Shown: positions 9,424 through 16,779 of the stretch, one piece after another
How the letters are laid out: each line of letters starts with the position of its first letter
Position numbering within the stretch: the stretch's first letter is position 1
Origin: Streptomyces sp. DG1A-41
Lineage (GTDB): Bacteria > Actinomycetota > Actinomycetes > Streptomycetales > Streptomycetaceae
NCBI RefSeq assembly: GCF_037055355.1
Contig: NZ_CP146350.1
Span: 6,967,001 to 7,031,000, forward strand
Direction of reading: 5' to 3'
Length of the DNA: 64,000 bases
Translations under genes and position numbers: made by a program
The notes under the pieces: model-generated
Seen by the model: the letters and a program-made list of their open reading frames with translations, nothing else
Told to the model about the DNA's origin: nothing
Databases searched by the model: none

Positions 9424-9639
9424 GCGGACGAGGCGTCGGCCACCCCGGACCGCCTCGGCCTGCCGGAGGAACTGGCCCACCGCCGCCCCGGCGGACTCTC
9501 CGGCGGCGAACTCCAGCGCGCCGCCCTCGCCCGCGCCCTCCTCGCCCACCCCCGCGTCCTGATCTCCGACGAGATCACCACCCTCACCGTCTCCCTCACG
9601 GAGACGATCGCCCGTCTGGACACGTATACCCGGGCATGA
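9424..9639 (+). pseudogene. ABC transporter ATPase C-terminal remnant
   Basis: A frame reading [20 protein letters not shown] and then [25 protein letters not shown]-like text shows the ABC signature LSGGE and a Walker B (VLISDE), followed by a short tail ending at TGA 9637-9639. Walker A and the rest of the nucleotide-binding domain are absent, and the part after Walker B is shortened. This resembles a peptide/nickel-type ATPase relic. It sits right after the beta-lactamase relic, so 9.0-9.64 kb is a small graveyard. Confidence 0.7.
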
Positions 9640-9780
9640 ACCGAACCGAGTCACCCCCGTTACGAGTTGAACCGGGGCACGGCCCTGTGATTAGGGTGCG
9701 GGCGATGTTCTGCGCAGACGCCACCCCCTTACCCCGAGCAGGACGAGGCACAGCAGCCTCCAGTCGCTTCGGGAGGGCCC

Positions 9781-10899
9781 GTGAGTGACACGGTGACGAC
9801 GGCCCGCCCGGCGGCCGAGGAGACCCGGGCGTCCCGGGGAACGGAACAGGGCGCGGCGGCCCGCCCGGTGCGGCAGCGGGACGCGTTCTTCGACAACGCC
9901 AAGTACCTGGCGATCGTGCTGGTGGCCGCGGGACACGCCTGGGAGCCGCTGCGGCCGGGCAGCAGGGCCGTCACCGCCCTGTACATGTTCGTCTACGCGT
10001 TCCACATGCCGGCGTTCATCATCGTCTCCGGCTACTTCTCGCGCACCTTCGACGGGAGCCCGGGGCGCCTGAAGCGCCTGGTCACCGGTGTCGCCGTGCC
10101 GTACGTGGTGTTCGAGACGGCGTACACCCTGTTCACCCGGTGGAGCAGCCAGGACCCCGACCGCCCGGTCAGCCTGCTGGACCCGCTGTATCTGACCTGG
10201 TTCCTGGCGGCGTTGTTCGTCTGGCGGCTGACGACACCTCTCTGGCGCCATGTGCGGTGGCCGCTGCCGACGGCCCTCGTCGTCGCGATGCTGGCGACGC
10301 TCTCGCCGTCCGTCGGCCACGACCTCGACCTCCAGCGCACCCTTCAGTTCCTGCCGTACTTCGTGCTCGGACTGCTCCTGCGGCCGGAGCACTTCCGGCT
10401 GGTGCGCCGGCGCAGGGCGCGGATCCTCGCCGTGCCGGTGGCCGGGTGCGCCCTGGGGGTGGCGTACTGGGCGGTTCCGCGGATGAACTACGCCTGGTTC
10501 TTCCACGCCGACAGCGCCCGGGAACTGGCCGCCCCGTTCTGGTACGGGCCCGTGATGACGCTGGCCGCCTTCGGCTGCTCGGCCGTCCTGGTCGCCTGCT
10601 TCCTCGCCTGGGTGCCCGGGCGCCGGACGTGGTTCACCGCGCTGGGCGCGGGCACGCTGTACGGCTATCTGCTGCACGGTTTCGTCGCGCAGGCCGCCAA
10701 GTACTGGGGCTGGTACGAGCCGGCCTGGGTCCACCGGCCCGTCGGCGCGATCGCCGCCACCCTGGTCGCGGCCGTGGTCGTCACAGCCCTGTGCACGCCG
10801 CCCGTGCGGCGCGTCTTCCGCTGTGTGACGGAACCGGGGATGGCGTGGGCCTTCGGCAGGGGGAACGCGGCCCCGCCGCCGGGCGATGCCCGCGCGTGA
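9781..10899 (+). CDS. Acyltransferase family membrane protein (fucose O-acetylase-like)
   Basis: A 372-residue membrane acyltransferase: NAKYLAIVLVAAGHAWEPL carries the catalytic-type His of the family, followed by FHMPAFIIVSGYFSRTF, LTWFLAALFVWRL and about ten hydrophobic helices to the end. It probably O-acetylates a sugar or lipid at the membrane; substrate unknown. Start GTG 9781 with GGGAGGG just upstream. The first 35 residues are an Ala/Arg-rich cytoplasmic lead. It stands alone after the relic region, convergent with the small genes at 10.9-11.5 kb. Confidence 0.85.
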   Translation: MSDTVTTARPAAEETRASRGTEQGAAARPVRQRDAFFDNAKYLAIVLVAAGHAWEPLRPGSRAVTALYMFVYAFHMPAFIIVSGYFSRTFDGSPGRLKRLVTGVAVPYVVFETAYTLFTRWSSQDPDRPVSLLDPLYLTWFLAALFVWRLTTPLWRHVRWPLPTALVVAMLATLSPSVGHDLDLQRTLQFLPYFVLGLLLRPEHFRLVRRRRARILAVPVAGCALGVAYWAVPRMNYAWFFHADSARELAAPFWYGPVMTLAAFGCSAVLVACFLAWVPGRRTWFTALGAGTLYGYLLHGFVAQAAKYWGWYEPAWVHRPVGAIAATLVAAVVVTALCTPPVRRVFRCVTEPGMAWAFGRGNAAPPPGDARA

Positions 10900-10902
10900 G
10901 GC

Positions 10903-11076
10903 CTACTGCTCGGGGTCGGCTTCCTGCCGCACCGGTGCGTGCCCGTTCAGGGCCTGCGTCACCTGGTGCTGTGTCTCTTCGGCGACGACGCGGGCCTCCT
11001 CGACGACATCACCGCGTTCGCGTATGAGGCTTTCGTAGATCGGCAGTTCTTCGTTCCGGGTCGAGTCGGTTTTCAC
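10903..11076 (-). CDS. Small charged protein (57 aa) beside peptide gene
   Basis: A GTG-started 57-residue frame (KTDSTRNEELPIYESLIRER at the start, then a helical EARVVAEETQHQVTQALN) ending with TAG. It is rich in Glu, Gln and Arg with no hydrophobic segment and looks like a single amphipathic helix. AGGA lies about 8 bases upstream of GTG 11076. It lies 206 bases downstream of the double-glycine peptide gene on the same strand, beyond a hairpin. Codon third positions fit the genome. Family not recognised; a partner or regulator of the peptide is possible. Confidence 0.5.
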   Translation of the reverse strand: MKTDSTRNEELPIYESLIRERGDVVEEARVVAEETQHQVTQALNGHAPVRQEADPEQ

Positions 11077-11236
11077 AGGGTTTGTCCTATCGCTTTTCAG
11101 CCGGGTCTGGGGGGCCCGTGTAAGTCTGCGCCATGCAGTGCCGCGGTGTTACCCACCCCCGTCGTGTCCAGGATTCCGTCACGAGTTTCGCGAATTCCCC
11201 AACTTTGCGACCGTGGGAAAGTGCCCGGGCACGGCG

Positions 11237-11268
11237 AAGGGCCCCGGGAATCGTGCCCCGGGGCCCTT
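11237..11268. terminator. Strong hairpin, probable terminator of the peptide gene
   Basis: AAGGGCCCCGGG (11237-11248) and CCCGGGGCCCTT (11257-11268) are perfect 12-base complements with an 8-base loop. It begins 14 bases past the stop of the 74-residue peptide gene. There is no long T-run on the minus strand. A separate perfect palindrome GTGCCCGGGCAC lies at 11221-11232. Confidence 0.7.
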
Positions 11269-11281
11269 TATGCGGATGTCG

Positions 11282-11506
11282 TCAGAGCGACGTCGTGTGA
11301 ACGCTTGCGCTGCCGCCGGCCGCGCCGCCCTCCGACGACAGGCTCCCCTGGAGGTCGCCGCAGACGCCCGCGGTCAGGGGCTCGATCAGGCCGCTGGAGA
11401 GGCTGCCCACGAGGCCCACGGAGGCGCCGCCCGCCATGCCGCCGGAGACGAGGTCCAGGTCGGCGTCGGAGAGTTCGGCGCTGTCGACCTGAGGGGTGAG
11501 GTTCAT
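11282..11506 (-). CDS. Putative double-glycine-leader peptide (orphan RiPP/bacteriocin-like precursor)
   Basis: A 74-residue peptide from ATG 11506. The first 23 residues (MNLTPQVDSAELSDADLDLV then SGG) match the ELSDxDLDxVSGG leader pattern of class II lanthipeptide-like and bacteriocin precursors cut after Gly-Gly. The remaining 51 residues are Gly/Ser/Ala/Val-rich, hydrophobic in the middle (SVGLVGSLSSGLIEPLTAGV), with a single Cys (VCGDLQG) and a Ser/Thr-rich tail. No lanthionine synthetase, protease or ABC exporter gene is visible within the window. A single Cys argues against several thioether rings. It could also be a secreted or structural Gly-rich peptide. Confidence 0.6.
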   Translation of the reverse strand: MNLTPQVDSAELSDADLDLVSGGMAGGASVGLVGSLSSGLIEPLTAGVCGDLQGSLSSEGGAAGGSASVHTTSL

Positions 11507-11890
11507 GGGGTGTTTCCCTTCGCGTGAATGTCTTGCAATGGCGGCGCGCGTGGGGGGTCGCCGGATTCGGAATCGAGATTCGCACCGACGGCTCCGCCGT
11601 GCGCAGGATCAAAGCATTCCGCGGAGCAGACGGCCAACTGCTCGACGGCGTCGAAGCGGGCGCTGCGGCGACCGTCTTCACCGACATGATCATGCGTGCA
11701 CTGGAATGTACCCACTCCTTCACACACCCCGTCGTCCTGTGGCACGTACGGGTGTTGCGCCCCGATTCCCGAAGCGGGCACTTCGGTGCCAAGTTCCCAT
11801 GGCGCTCCATGGGCTTGGTGCCCGGCCTGCCGTTCCACGGTGTCCTTGCGGACGGTGTGCAGATTGGCTGGAGGTTCGGATTCCGCTCCG
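11507..11890. other. Intergenic stretch without a supported gene
   Basis: About 384 bases separate the peptide gene from the CNNM gene end at 11891, both read leftward. Open frames on both strands exist but lack ribosome sites and recognisable protein content. The stretch must hold the promoter of the peptide gene; I cannot point to a convincing -35/-10 pair. GC is somewhat lower than in the neighbours. Confidence 0.4.
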
Positions 11891-12913
11891 TCAGGCCGCC
11901 GCGGCCGGCTGCATCAGCCGGGCCAGCAGGTCGTCCAGGGTGACCAGACCGGTGAGTCGGCCGCCGGTGTCACGGACCACGGCCAGGGAGGACCGGCGGC
12001 GGCGCAGCACCTCGATCGCGTCGGCGACCGTGGTTGCCTCCGTCAGCTCGGGCACCGGACGGGCCAGTTCACGGGCGGTTGTGGCACGCCCCCTGGCCCG
12101 GGCGACCAGGGCGTCACGGGCGTGGACCGAGCCGAGGACGGTGCCGTTCTCCCGGACGAGCAGCCGGGTGCGGTCGAGGTCGGCGGCCAGCCGCAGCAGC
12201 GCCTCGACGTCCGTGCCGCCCTCGACCCAGGTGAGCTCCGCCGCCGGGATGTGCAGCGCCGCCACCGGCGTCTCCGGCTCGGTCAGCGAGCGGGTCAGCA
12301 GCTCCGAGTCGGTCGTGCTGATCAGGCCCAGCCGCTCGGACTCCGCCACCAGGTGCGTCAGCTGCTCCCGGTTGTGCACCGAGGTCAGCTCGTCGCGCGG
12401 GGCCACTCGGCACAGCCGTACCAGCGCGTTGCTCACGGCGTTGAGCAGCCGGATCAGCGGCCGTACGGCCCGCACCACGGCCCGGAACGGCGGGGACAGC
12501 AGCATCGCCGAACGCTCGGGGTGGGCGATCGCCCACGACTTGGGTGCCATCTCGCCGACCACCATGTGCAGGAACACCACCACGACCATCGCCACGGCGA
12601 ACGCCACGCCGTAGCTCACGGCACTGGGCAGGCCCAGCGTGTGCAGCAGCGGGTCGAGTTCGTGCGAGATCGCCGGCTTCGACACCGAGCCCAGGCCCAG
12701 CGTGCACACGGTGATGCCCAGCTGGGCGCCGGCCAGCATCAGCGACAGCTCGCGCATGCCGGCCAGCGCCGCCCCGGCGCCGCGCCGCCCCTCGGCCGCC
12801 GCCTTCTCCATGCGGTGCCGTTTGGCGGCGACCAGGGCGAACTCGGCCGCCACGAAGAAGCCGCTGCCGATCAGCAGCAGCACGGTCACGAAGACCGCCA
12901 TCGGGAAACTCAC
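11891..12913 (-). CDS. CNNM/CorC-type membrane protein with CBS domains (second of pair)
   Basis: A 340-residue protein with an N-terminal DUF21/CNNM membrane domain (VAAEFALVAAKRHRMEKAA, LMLAGAQLGITVCTLGLG, FLHMVVGEMAPKSWAIAHPE) and a C-terminal pair of CBS motifs (around VHARDALVARA and GLVTLDDLLARLMQ). CNNM/CorC proteins are linked to Mg2+/divalent cation export. It is shorter than its partner and lacks the CorC_HlyC C-terminal domain. Start ATG 12913 overlaps the partner's stop by ATGA, so the two are co-translated and may form a heteromer. Confidence 0.9.
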   Translation of the reverse strand: MSFPMAVFVTVLLLIGSGFFVAAEFALVAAKRHRMEKAAAEGRRGAGAALAGMRELSLMLAGAQLGITVCTLGLGSVSKPAISHELDPLLHTLGLPSAVSYGVAFAVAMVVVVFLHMVVGEMAPKSWAIAHPERSAMLLSPPFRAVVRAVRPLIRLLNAVSNALVRLCRVAPRDELTSVHNREQLTHLVAESERLGLISTTDSELLTRSLTEPETPVAALHIPAAELTWVEGGTDVEALLRLAADLDRTRLLVRENGTVLGSVHARDALVARARGRATTARELARPVPELTEATTVADAIEVLRRRRSSLAVVRDTGGRLTGLVTLDDLLARLMQPAAAA

Positions 12914-14262
12914 GCCATCTCCTCGGCTTCTTCGGCTTCCTCCGCGTCCACGAGCGGGCTGATCCGTACCCGGTCGGCCACGTGCCGGTCGAGCGTGCGC
13001 ACGTCGATCACGGCGCGGCCGCCCTCGGGCAGCTCGACCGTGACACGGTCGCCGACCGTCGGGAAGCGGCCGAGCCGGTCCACGACCAGACCGGCCACGG
13101 TGTCGTAGTCGTCGTCCTCCGGCAGCCGGACACCGGTGACCTCGGCCACCTCGTCCAGCCAGCAGCAGGCGTCCACCAGCCAGCCGTCGCCGTCCGCGAC
13201 GGCGAGCACGGTGACCCGGTCCGACTCGTCCGCGATGTCGCCGACCAGCTCCTCGGCGATGTCCTCGTACGTGACGATGCCCGCCACGCCGCCGTGCTCG
13301 TCGAGGACGACCGCGAACTCGTCGTCCTGCTCCCGCATCCGCGTCACCGCGTCCGGCAGCCCGAGGGTGTCCGGCAGCAGCAGCGGCCGCCGGGCCACCT
13401 CACCGGCACGCGCGCCGGCGAGCCGGGCCGCGGGCAGCGCCATCAGCTCGCGCACGCCCAGCACGCCCACGATGTCGTCCGGGTGGTCGCCGAGGACGGG
13501 GTAGTTGGAGTGGCCGTGCCCGGCGATCAGGCCGACCGCCTCGTCGGCGCCGGCGTCCTTGCGGACGAAGACGGCGTCGGCGCGCGGCACCATCACCTCG
13601 TCGAGGGTGCGCTCGGAGAACTCCAGCGCGTGGTCCAGCAGCGCGGCGGTGTCCTTGGGCAGCGCGCCCCGCTCGTGCGACTCGCCGATCAGATGGCCCA
13701 GCTCCTCCAGCGTGGCGCCGTGGTGCAGCTCCTCGACCGGCTCGATGCCGGCCTTGCGCAGCAGCTTGTTCGCAGCGCTGTCGAAGACGCGTACGACAGG
13801 GCCGACGACCTTCAGATACGCCAGCGTCGACGGGGCCAGCGCCTTCGCCAGCCGCTCCGGCACGGCGATCGCGAGGTTCTTCGGGGCCAGTTCGCCCAGC
13901 ACCATCTGCACGACCGTGGCCAGGACGAAGGCCAGCGTCACGGAGACGCCGCTCACGGCCGCGTCGGGCAGGCCGAGCCCGGACAGGGCGGGCTCTAGCA
14001 GCGCGGACACCGACGGCTCGGCGATGAATCCGACGACCAGGCCGGTGACGGTGATGCCGAGCTGCGCGCCCGACAGCATGAACGACAGTCGCTCCAGCAC
14101 CCGCAGGGCGCGGGCGGCCTTGCGGTCCCCGGCCTCGGCCTCACGCGCGAGGGTGAGCCGGTCCGCGGAGACGTAGGCGAACTCCTGGGCGACGAAGTAG
14201 CCGGTGCCGGCGGTCAGCACGAACACGGCGAGCAGGCCCAGCAGGGCGTTCGCGGCACTCAT
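12910..14262 (-). CDS. CNNM/CorC-type membrane protein with CBS and CorC_HlyC domains
   Basis: A 450-residue protein: DUF21 membrane domain at residues 1-200 (YFVAQEFAYVSADRLTLARE, MLSGAQLGITVTGLVVGFIA, MVLGELAPKNLAIAVPERLA), two CBS motifs at about 215-340 (VMVPRADAVFV, DEHGGVAGIVTYEDIAEELV), and a CorC_HlyC domain at about 350-435 (WLVDACCWLDEVAEVTGVRL, DTVAGLVVDRLGRFPTVGD). Hemolysin-like by old naming, but the family is tied to divalent cation efflux. First gene of a two-gene operon. Confidence 0.92.
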   Translation of the reverse strand: MSAANALLGLLAVFVLTAGTGYFVAQEFAYVSADRLTLAREAEAGDRKAARALRVLERLSFMLSGAQLGITVTGLVVGFIAEPSVSALLEPALSGLGLPDAAVSGVSVTLAFVLATVVQMVLGELAPKNLAIAVPERLAKALAPSTLAYLKVVGPVVRVFDSAANKLLRKAGIEPVEELHHGATLEELGHLIGESHERGALPKDTAALLDHALEFSERTLDEVMVPRADAVFVRKDAGADEAVGLIAGHGHSNYPVLGDHPDDIVGVLGVRELMALPAARLAGARAGEVARRPLLLPDTLGLPDAVTRMREQDDEFAVVLDEHGGVAGIVTYEDIAEELVGDIADESDRVTVLAVADGDGWLVDACCWLDEVAEVTGVRLPEDDDYDTVAGLVVDRLGRFPTVGDRVTVELPEGGRAVIDVRTLDRHVADRVRISPLVDAEEAEEAEEMA

Positions 14263-14419
14263 CCGACACCATCCCGCCCTGTGCCGCGATCACTGATGTC
14301 GTGGCGGGATGGTCGGGGACTGTGCCCCGAAGGGTCCGTCGGTCTGGCGGACAACGAGTGGCTCCTTACGCGTGGTGTGTCTCCGGGTCAACGTTCGTCG
14401 TCGCGCCCGTGTTCCCGGA

Positions 14420-14437
14420 TTCTACGACGGTGTAGAA
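14420..14437. promoter_or_regulatory. Inverted repeat TTCTAC-n6-GTAGAA
   Basis: A perfect 6-base inverted repeat with a 6-base spacer, about 160 bases upstream of the CNNM operon start and just beyond the end of the FAD-oxidase pseudogene. Its TAC/GTA core resembles BlaI/CopY-type operators. No regulator of that family is nearby, so the assignment is weak. Confidence 0.3.
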
Positions 14438-14460
14438 AACGCCGCTCGGGACGTGGCGGC

Positions 14461-15561
14461 TCAACGACGCAGCCCGCGGACCAGCCCGGCGCCGGCACCC
14501 GCGACGGCCAACCCCGCACCGGCCAGCGCCAGAGCCCTGGCCCGCCAGCCGGGGGCGCGGGCCCTGCACCCGGGGCGACGCCGTACGCGCTGCCCGCAGC
14601 CGCGCCGCCCGCAGCACCGGGCAGCGCGGAGGCCAGCAGCTCCGCCAGGTGCACGCCCTCGTGGCCGCCGCTGTCGAGCTCGTGGATCTGCGTACGGCAG
14701 CTGAAGCCGTCGGCCAGGACCACGGTAGTTCGAGTTCCGCGCGCAGCACGGTGACGAGCGTCGACTCGCTGCCGACCAGCAGTCCCGCCACGTCGAAGCC
14801 GTGCTCCGGCAGCAGCGAGTCGAGGTTGTAACCGGAGACACGGCGCGGGATGCCGGGGAAGCGGCGGCGGATCTCGTCGCCGCAGGCGTCACGCAGCTCC
14901 CGTAACCGCCGGTAGACGGACGCCCGCAGATCCCCCTGCCGCTCGATCTCCGCGTACTCCTCGTCGCTGGTCTCGCCGCACCAGAAGCGGGTGCCGTCGT
15001 AGAGCAGCACCTCCAGGCGGGCGATGTTGTCGACGACCTTGCCGTGCGCCTGAGCGGTGGCGCCGCAGGAGTTGTTGCCGATCATGCCGCCGATCGTGCA
15101 GTTGGTGTGGATGGCGGGCTCGGGGCCGTAGCGCAGGCCGGTGGGCGCGAGCCGCCTGTTGAGCTCATCCAGGACGATGCCGGGCTGCACGACACAGGTA
15201 CGGCCTTCGGTGTCCACGGACTCCAGCCGGTCGCAGTACTTCGACCAGTCGATCACCACGGCGGTGTTGTGCACTGCCCGGCCAGGCTCGTCCCACCGCC
15301 CCGCGACAGCACCGGCGCCCCGTGCTCGCGGGCCACGGCCACCGCCTCCACCGCCGCCTCGGGCGTGCGCGGCACCACGACCCCGATCGGCGTCTGCCGG
15401 AAGTTGGACGCGTCCGTCGAGTACGCGGCCCGGCTCCCTCCGTCGAACCGCACCTCACCTTCGACCCGTTCGGGCAGCGCCTCCGCGAGCGCCACCGTGT
15501 CGACGGGCGAGCCACCCACCGGATGCCGTACGACGGGATCGGGCAGGTCCAACGCGCCCAT
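14461..15561 (-). pseudogene. FAD-linked oxidase / Fe-S protein, internally deleted and frameshifted
   Basis: From ATG 15561 a GlcD-like FAD domain starts (VVVPRTPEAAVEAVAVAREH, LSRGGGTSLAGQC). Near 15280 the frame changes by one and continues (NTAVVIDWSKYCDRLESVDT, IGGMIGNNSCGATAQAHGKV, SGYNLDSLLPEHGFDVAGLL) to about 14730. There homology jumps to VVLADGFSCRTQIHELDSGG, the extreme C-terminus of the roughly 950-1000-residue FAD/Fe-S family, so about 600-700 residues including the Fe-S modules are missing. A further frame change near 14570 leads to a tail ending AGLVRGLRR. Not functional as read. Confidence 0.8.
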
Positions 15562-15630
15562 GGAGCCCTCCTCCTGCTCTCGGAACAGTGGGCGCCGGGT
15601 ACCCAGGACCGCGTTCCGCCGAACCGCCGC

Positions 15631-16137
15631 TCAGGAGTCCGCGCGGGACTCCTCGGCGAGGTCCGGCACCAGCGCGCACAGGGCCTGCCGCTGGTCCGGC
15701 CCCATGAAGCGGGCGAGGGACTGCGTGACCGTCTCGGCGAGCGGGCCGCAGGCCTCGGTCAGGAGGCGGCGGGCCTTGTCGGTGAGGGTGACCTCGACGC
15801 CGCGCTTGTCGCCGCACACCGACCTGCGGGTGACGAGGCCGGCGTGCTGGAGGCAGGCGATCTGGTAGGTGAGGCGGGTCTTCGGGCGGCCCAGGAGCTC
15901 CGCGACGCGCGTCATGCGCAGGCCGCCCTCGGGCTGCTCCGCGAGCAGGCACATGATCAGGAACTCGTCGTGCGAGACCTCCAGCTTCTCCTTCACGACC
16001 GCGCGCAGCCGCTGCTCCACCGCCCCCGTCGCGGCGAGCAGCAGCATCCAGGCGCGCAGCTCGTCCGGCAGCAGCCCGCTGCCCTCGGCGAACCGGCATT
16101 CGGGCAGGTCGGCGGGGTGCTCCTGGGGGTCGGCCAT
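15631..16137 (-). CDS. MarR family transcriptional regulator
   Basis: A 168-residue winged-helix regulator: EFLIMCLLAEQPEGGLRMTR, VAELLGRPKTRLTYQIACLQ (recognition helix), HAGLVTRRSVCGDKRGVEVT (wing), ending in a dimerisation helix. I chose ATG 16137 (MADPQEHP). It is divergent from the YceI gene, and the 110-base gap holds three copies of TCCAAATTTGGA-like sites, so it very likely represses itself and yceI. A Cys sits in the wing (SVCGDKRG), which could sense oxidants; that is inference. Confidence 0.9.
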   Translation of the reverse strand: MADPQEHPADLPECRFAEGSGLLPDELRAWMLLLAATGAVEQRLRAVVKEKLEVSHDEFLIMCLLAEQPEGGLRMTRVAELLGRPKTRLTYQIACLQHAGLVTRRSVCGDKRGVEVTLTDKARRLLTEACGPLAETVTQSLARFMGPDQRQALCALVPDLAEESRADS

Positions 16138-16157
16138 ACACGCCAGCCTACCTGTTG

Positions 16158-16226
16158 TCCACATTTGGAACAGGGGGTTGTTCAATTTTGGACGAGACGC
16201 TAGCGTGCAAGTCATCCAAATTTGGA
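16158..16226. promoter_or_regulatory. Three MarR-type operator sites between marR and yceI genes
   Basis: TCCAAATTTGGA at 16215-16226 is a perfect 12-base palindrome. TCCACATTTGGA at 16158-16169 differs at one base, and TTCAATTTTGGA at 16181-16192 at two or three. They cover the space between the divergent starts at 16137 and 16248, as expected for dual repression. The AT-rich character stands out in this genome. Confidence 0.8.
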
Positions 16227-16247
16227 CGACATGGGTGGAGAAGGATC

Positions 16248-16763
16248 ATGACCGTAGCCGTGGAAACCGGACTGTGGCAGCTCGACACGACCGCCTCGAC
16301 CGTGGGCATCCAGCACAAGACCATGTGGGGCCTGGTCACCGTCAAAGGCACGTTCGCCGCGATCGGCGGCTCGGGCGAGGTCCGGCCCGACGGGTCCGCC
16401 GTCGGCACCCTGGCCTTCGACGTCGCCTCCCTCGACACCGAGAACGCCAAGCGCGACACCCACCTGAGGTCCGCCGACTTCTTCGACGCCGACCACCATC
16501 CCGAGATCACCTTCGTGGCCCGCAGCGCCGAGCTCCGCGACGGCGACCAGGTGCACATCGTCGGTCAGCTCACCGTGCGCGGCGTCAGCAGGCCGCTGTC
16601 CCTCACCGCCCGCCTGAAGGACGGGGATGCCACGGGACTCACGCTGGAGACGGAATTCACCGTGGACCGGGAGCAGTTCGGCATGGGCTGGAACCAGCTG
16701 GGCATGATCCGCGGCCGGACCACGGTCACCGCGACCCTCCGCTTCACCCGGGCCACGGGCTGA
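16248..16763 (+). CDS. YceI family protein
   Basis: A 171-residue lipocalin-fold YceI protein, a family that binds isoprenoid/quinone-like lipids. Signature pieces: WQLDTTASTVGIQHKTMWGL, VKGTFAAIGGSG, SLDTENAKRDTHLRSADFFD, HHPEITFVARSAE and QFGMGWNQLGMI. There is no signal peptide, so this is the cytoplasmic type common in actinobacteria. Start ATG 16248 with GGAGAAGGA upstream. Control by the adjacent MarR is likely from the operator array. Confidence 0.93.
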   Translation: MTVAVETGLWQLDTTASTVGIQHKTMWGLVTVKGTFAAIGGSGEVRPDGSAVGTLAFDVASLDTENAKRDTHLRSADFFDADHHPEITFVARSAELRDGDQVHIVGQLTVRGVSRPLSLTARLKDGDATGLTLETEFTVDREQFGMGWNQLGMIRGRTTVTATLRFTRATG

Positions 16764-16779
16764 CGCCGCCGTCAGCCCG
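16756..16779. terminator. Bidirectional hairpin between convergent genes
   Basis: CGGGCTGACG (16756-16765) and CGTCAGCCCG (16770-16779) are perfect complements with a 4-base loop. The hairpin spans both stop codons, TGA 16761-16763 of the YceI gene and the stop of the leftward gene at 16772-16774. Confidence 0.7.

Noticed and set aside
11524..11943. A 139-codon plus-strand frame after the peptide gene
   Set aside because: No ribosome site, overlaps the 3' end of the CNNM gene, and the protein text is not coherent; the region is better read as leader/promoter sequence.
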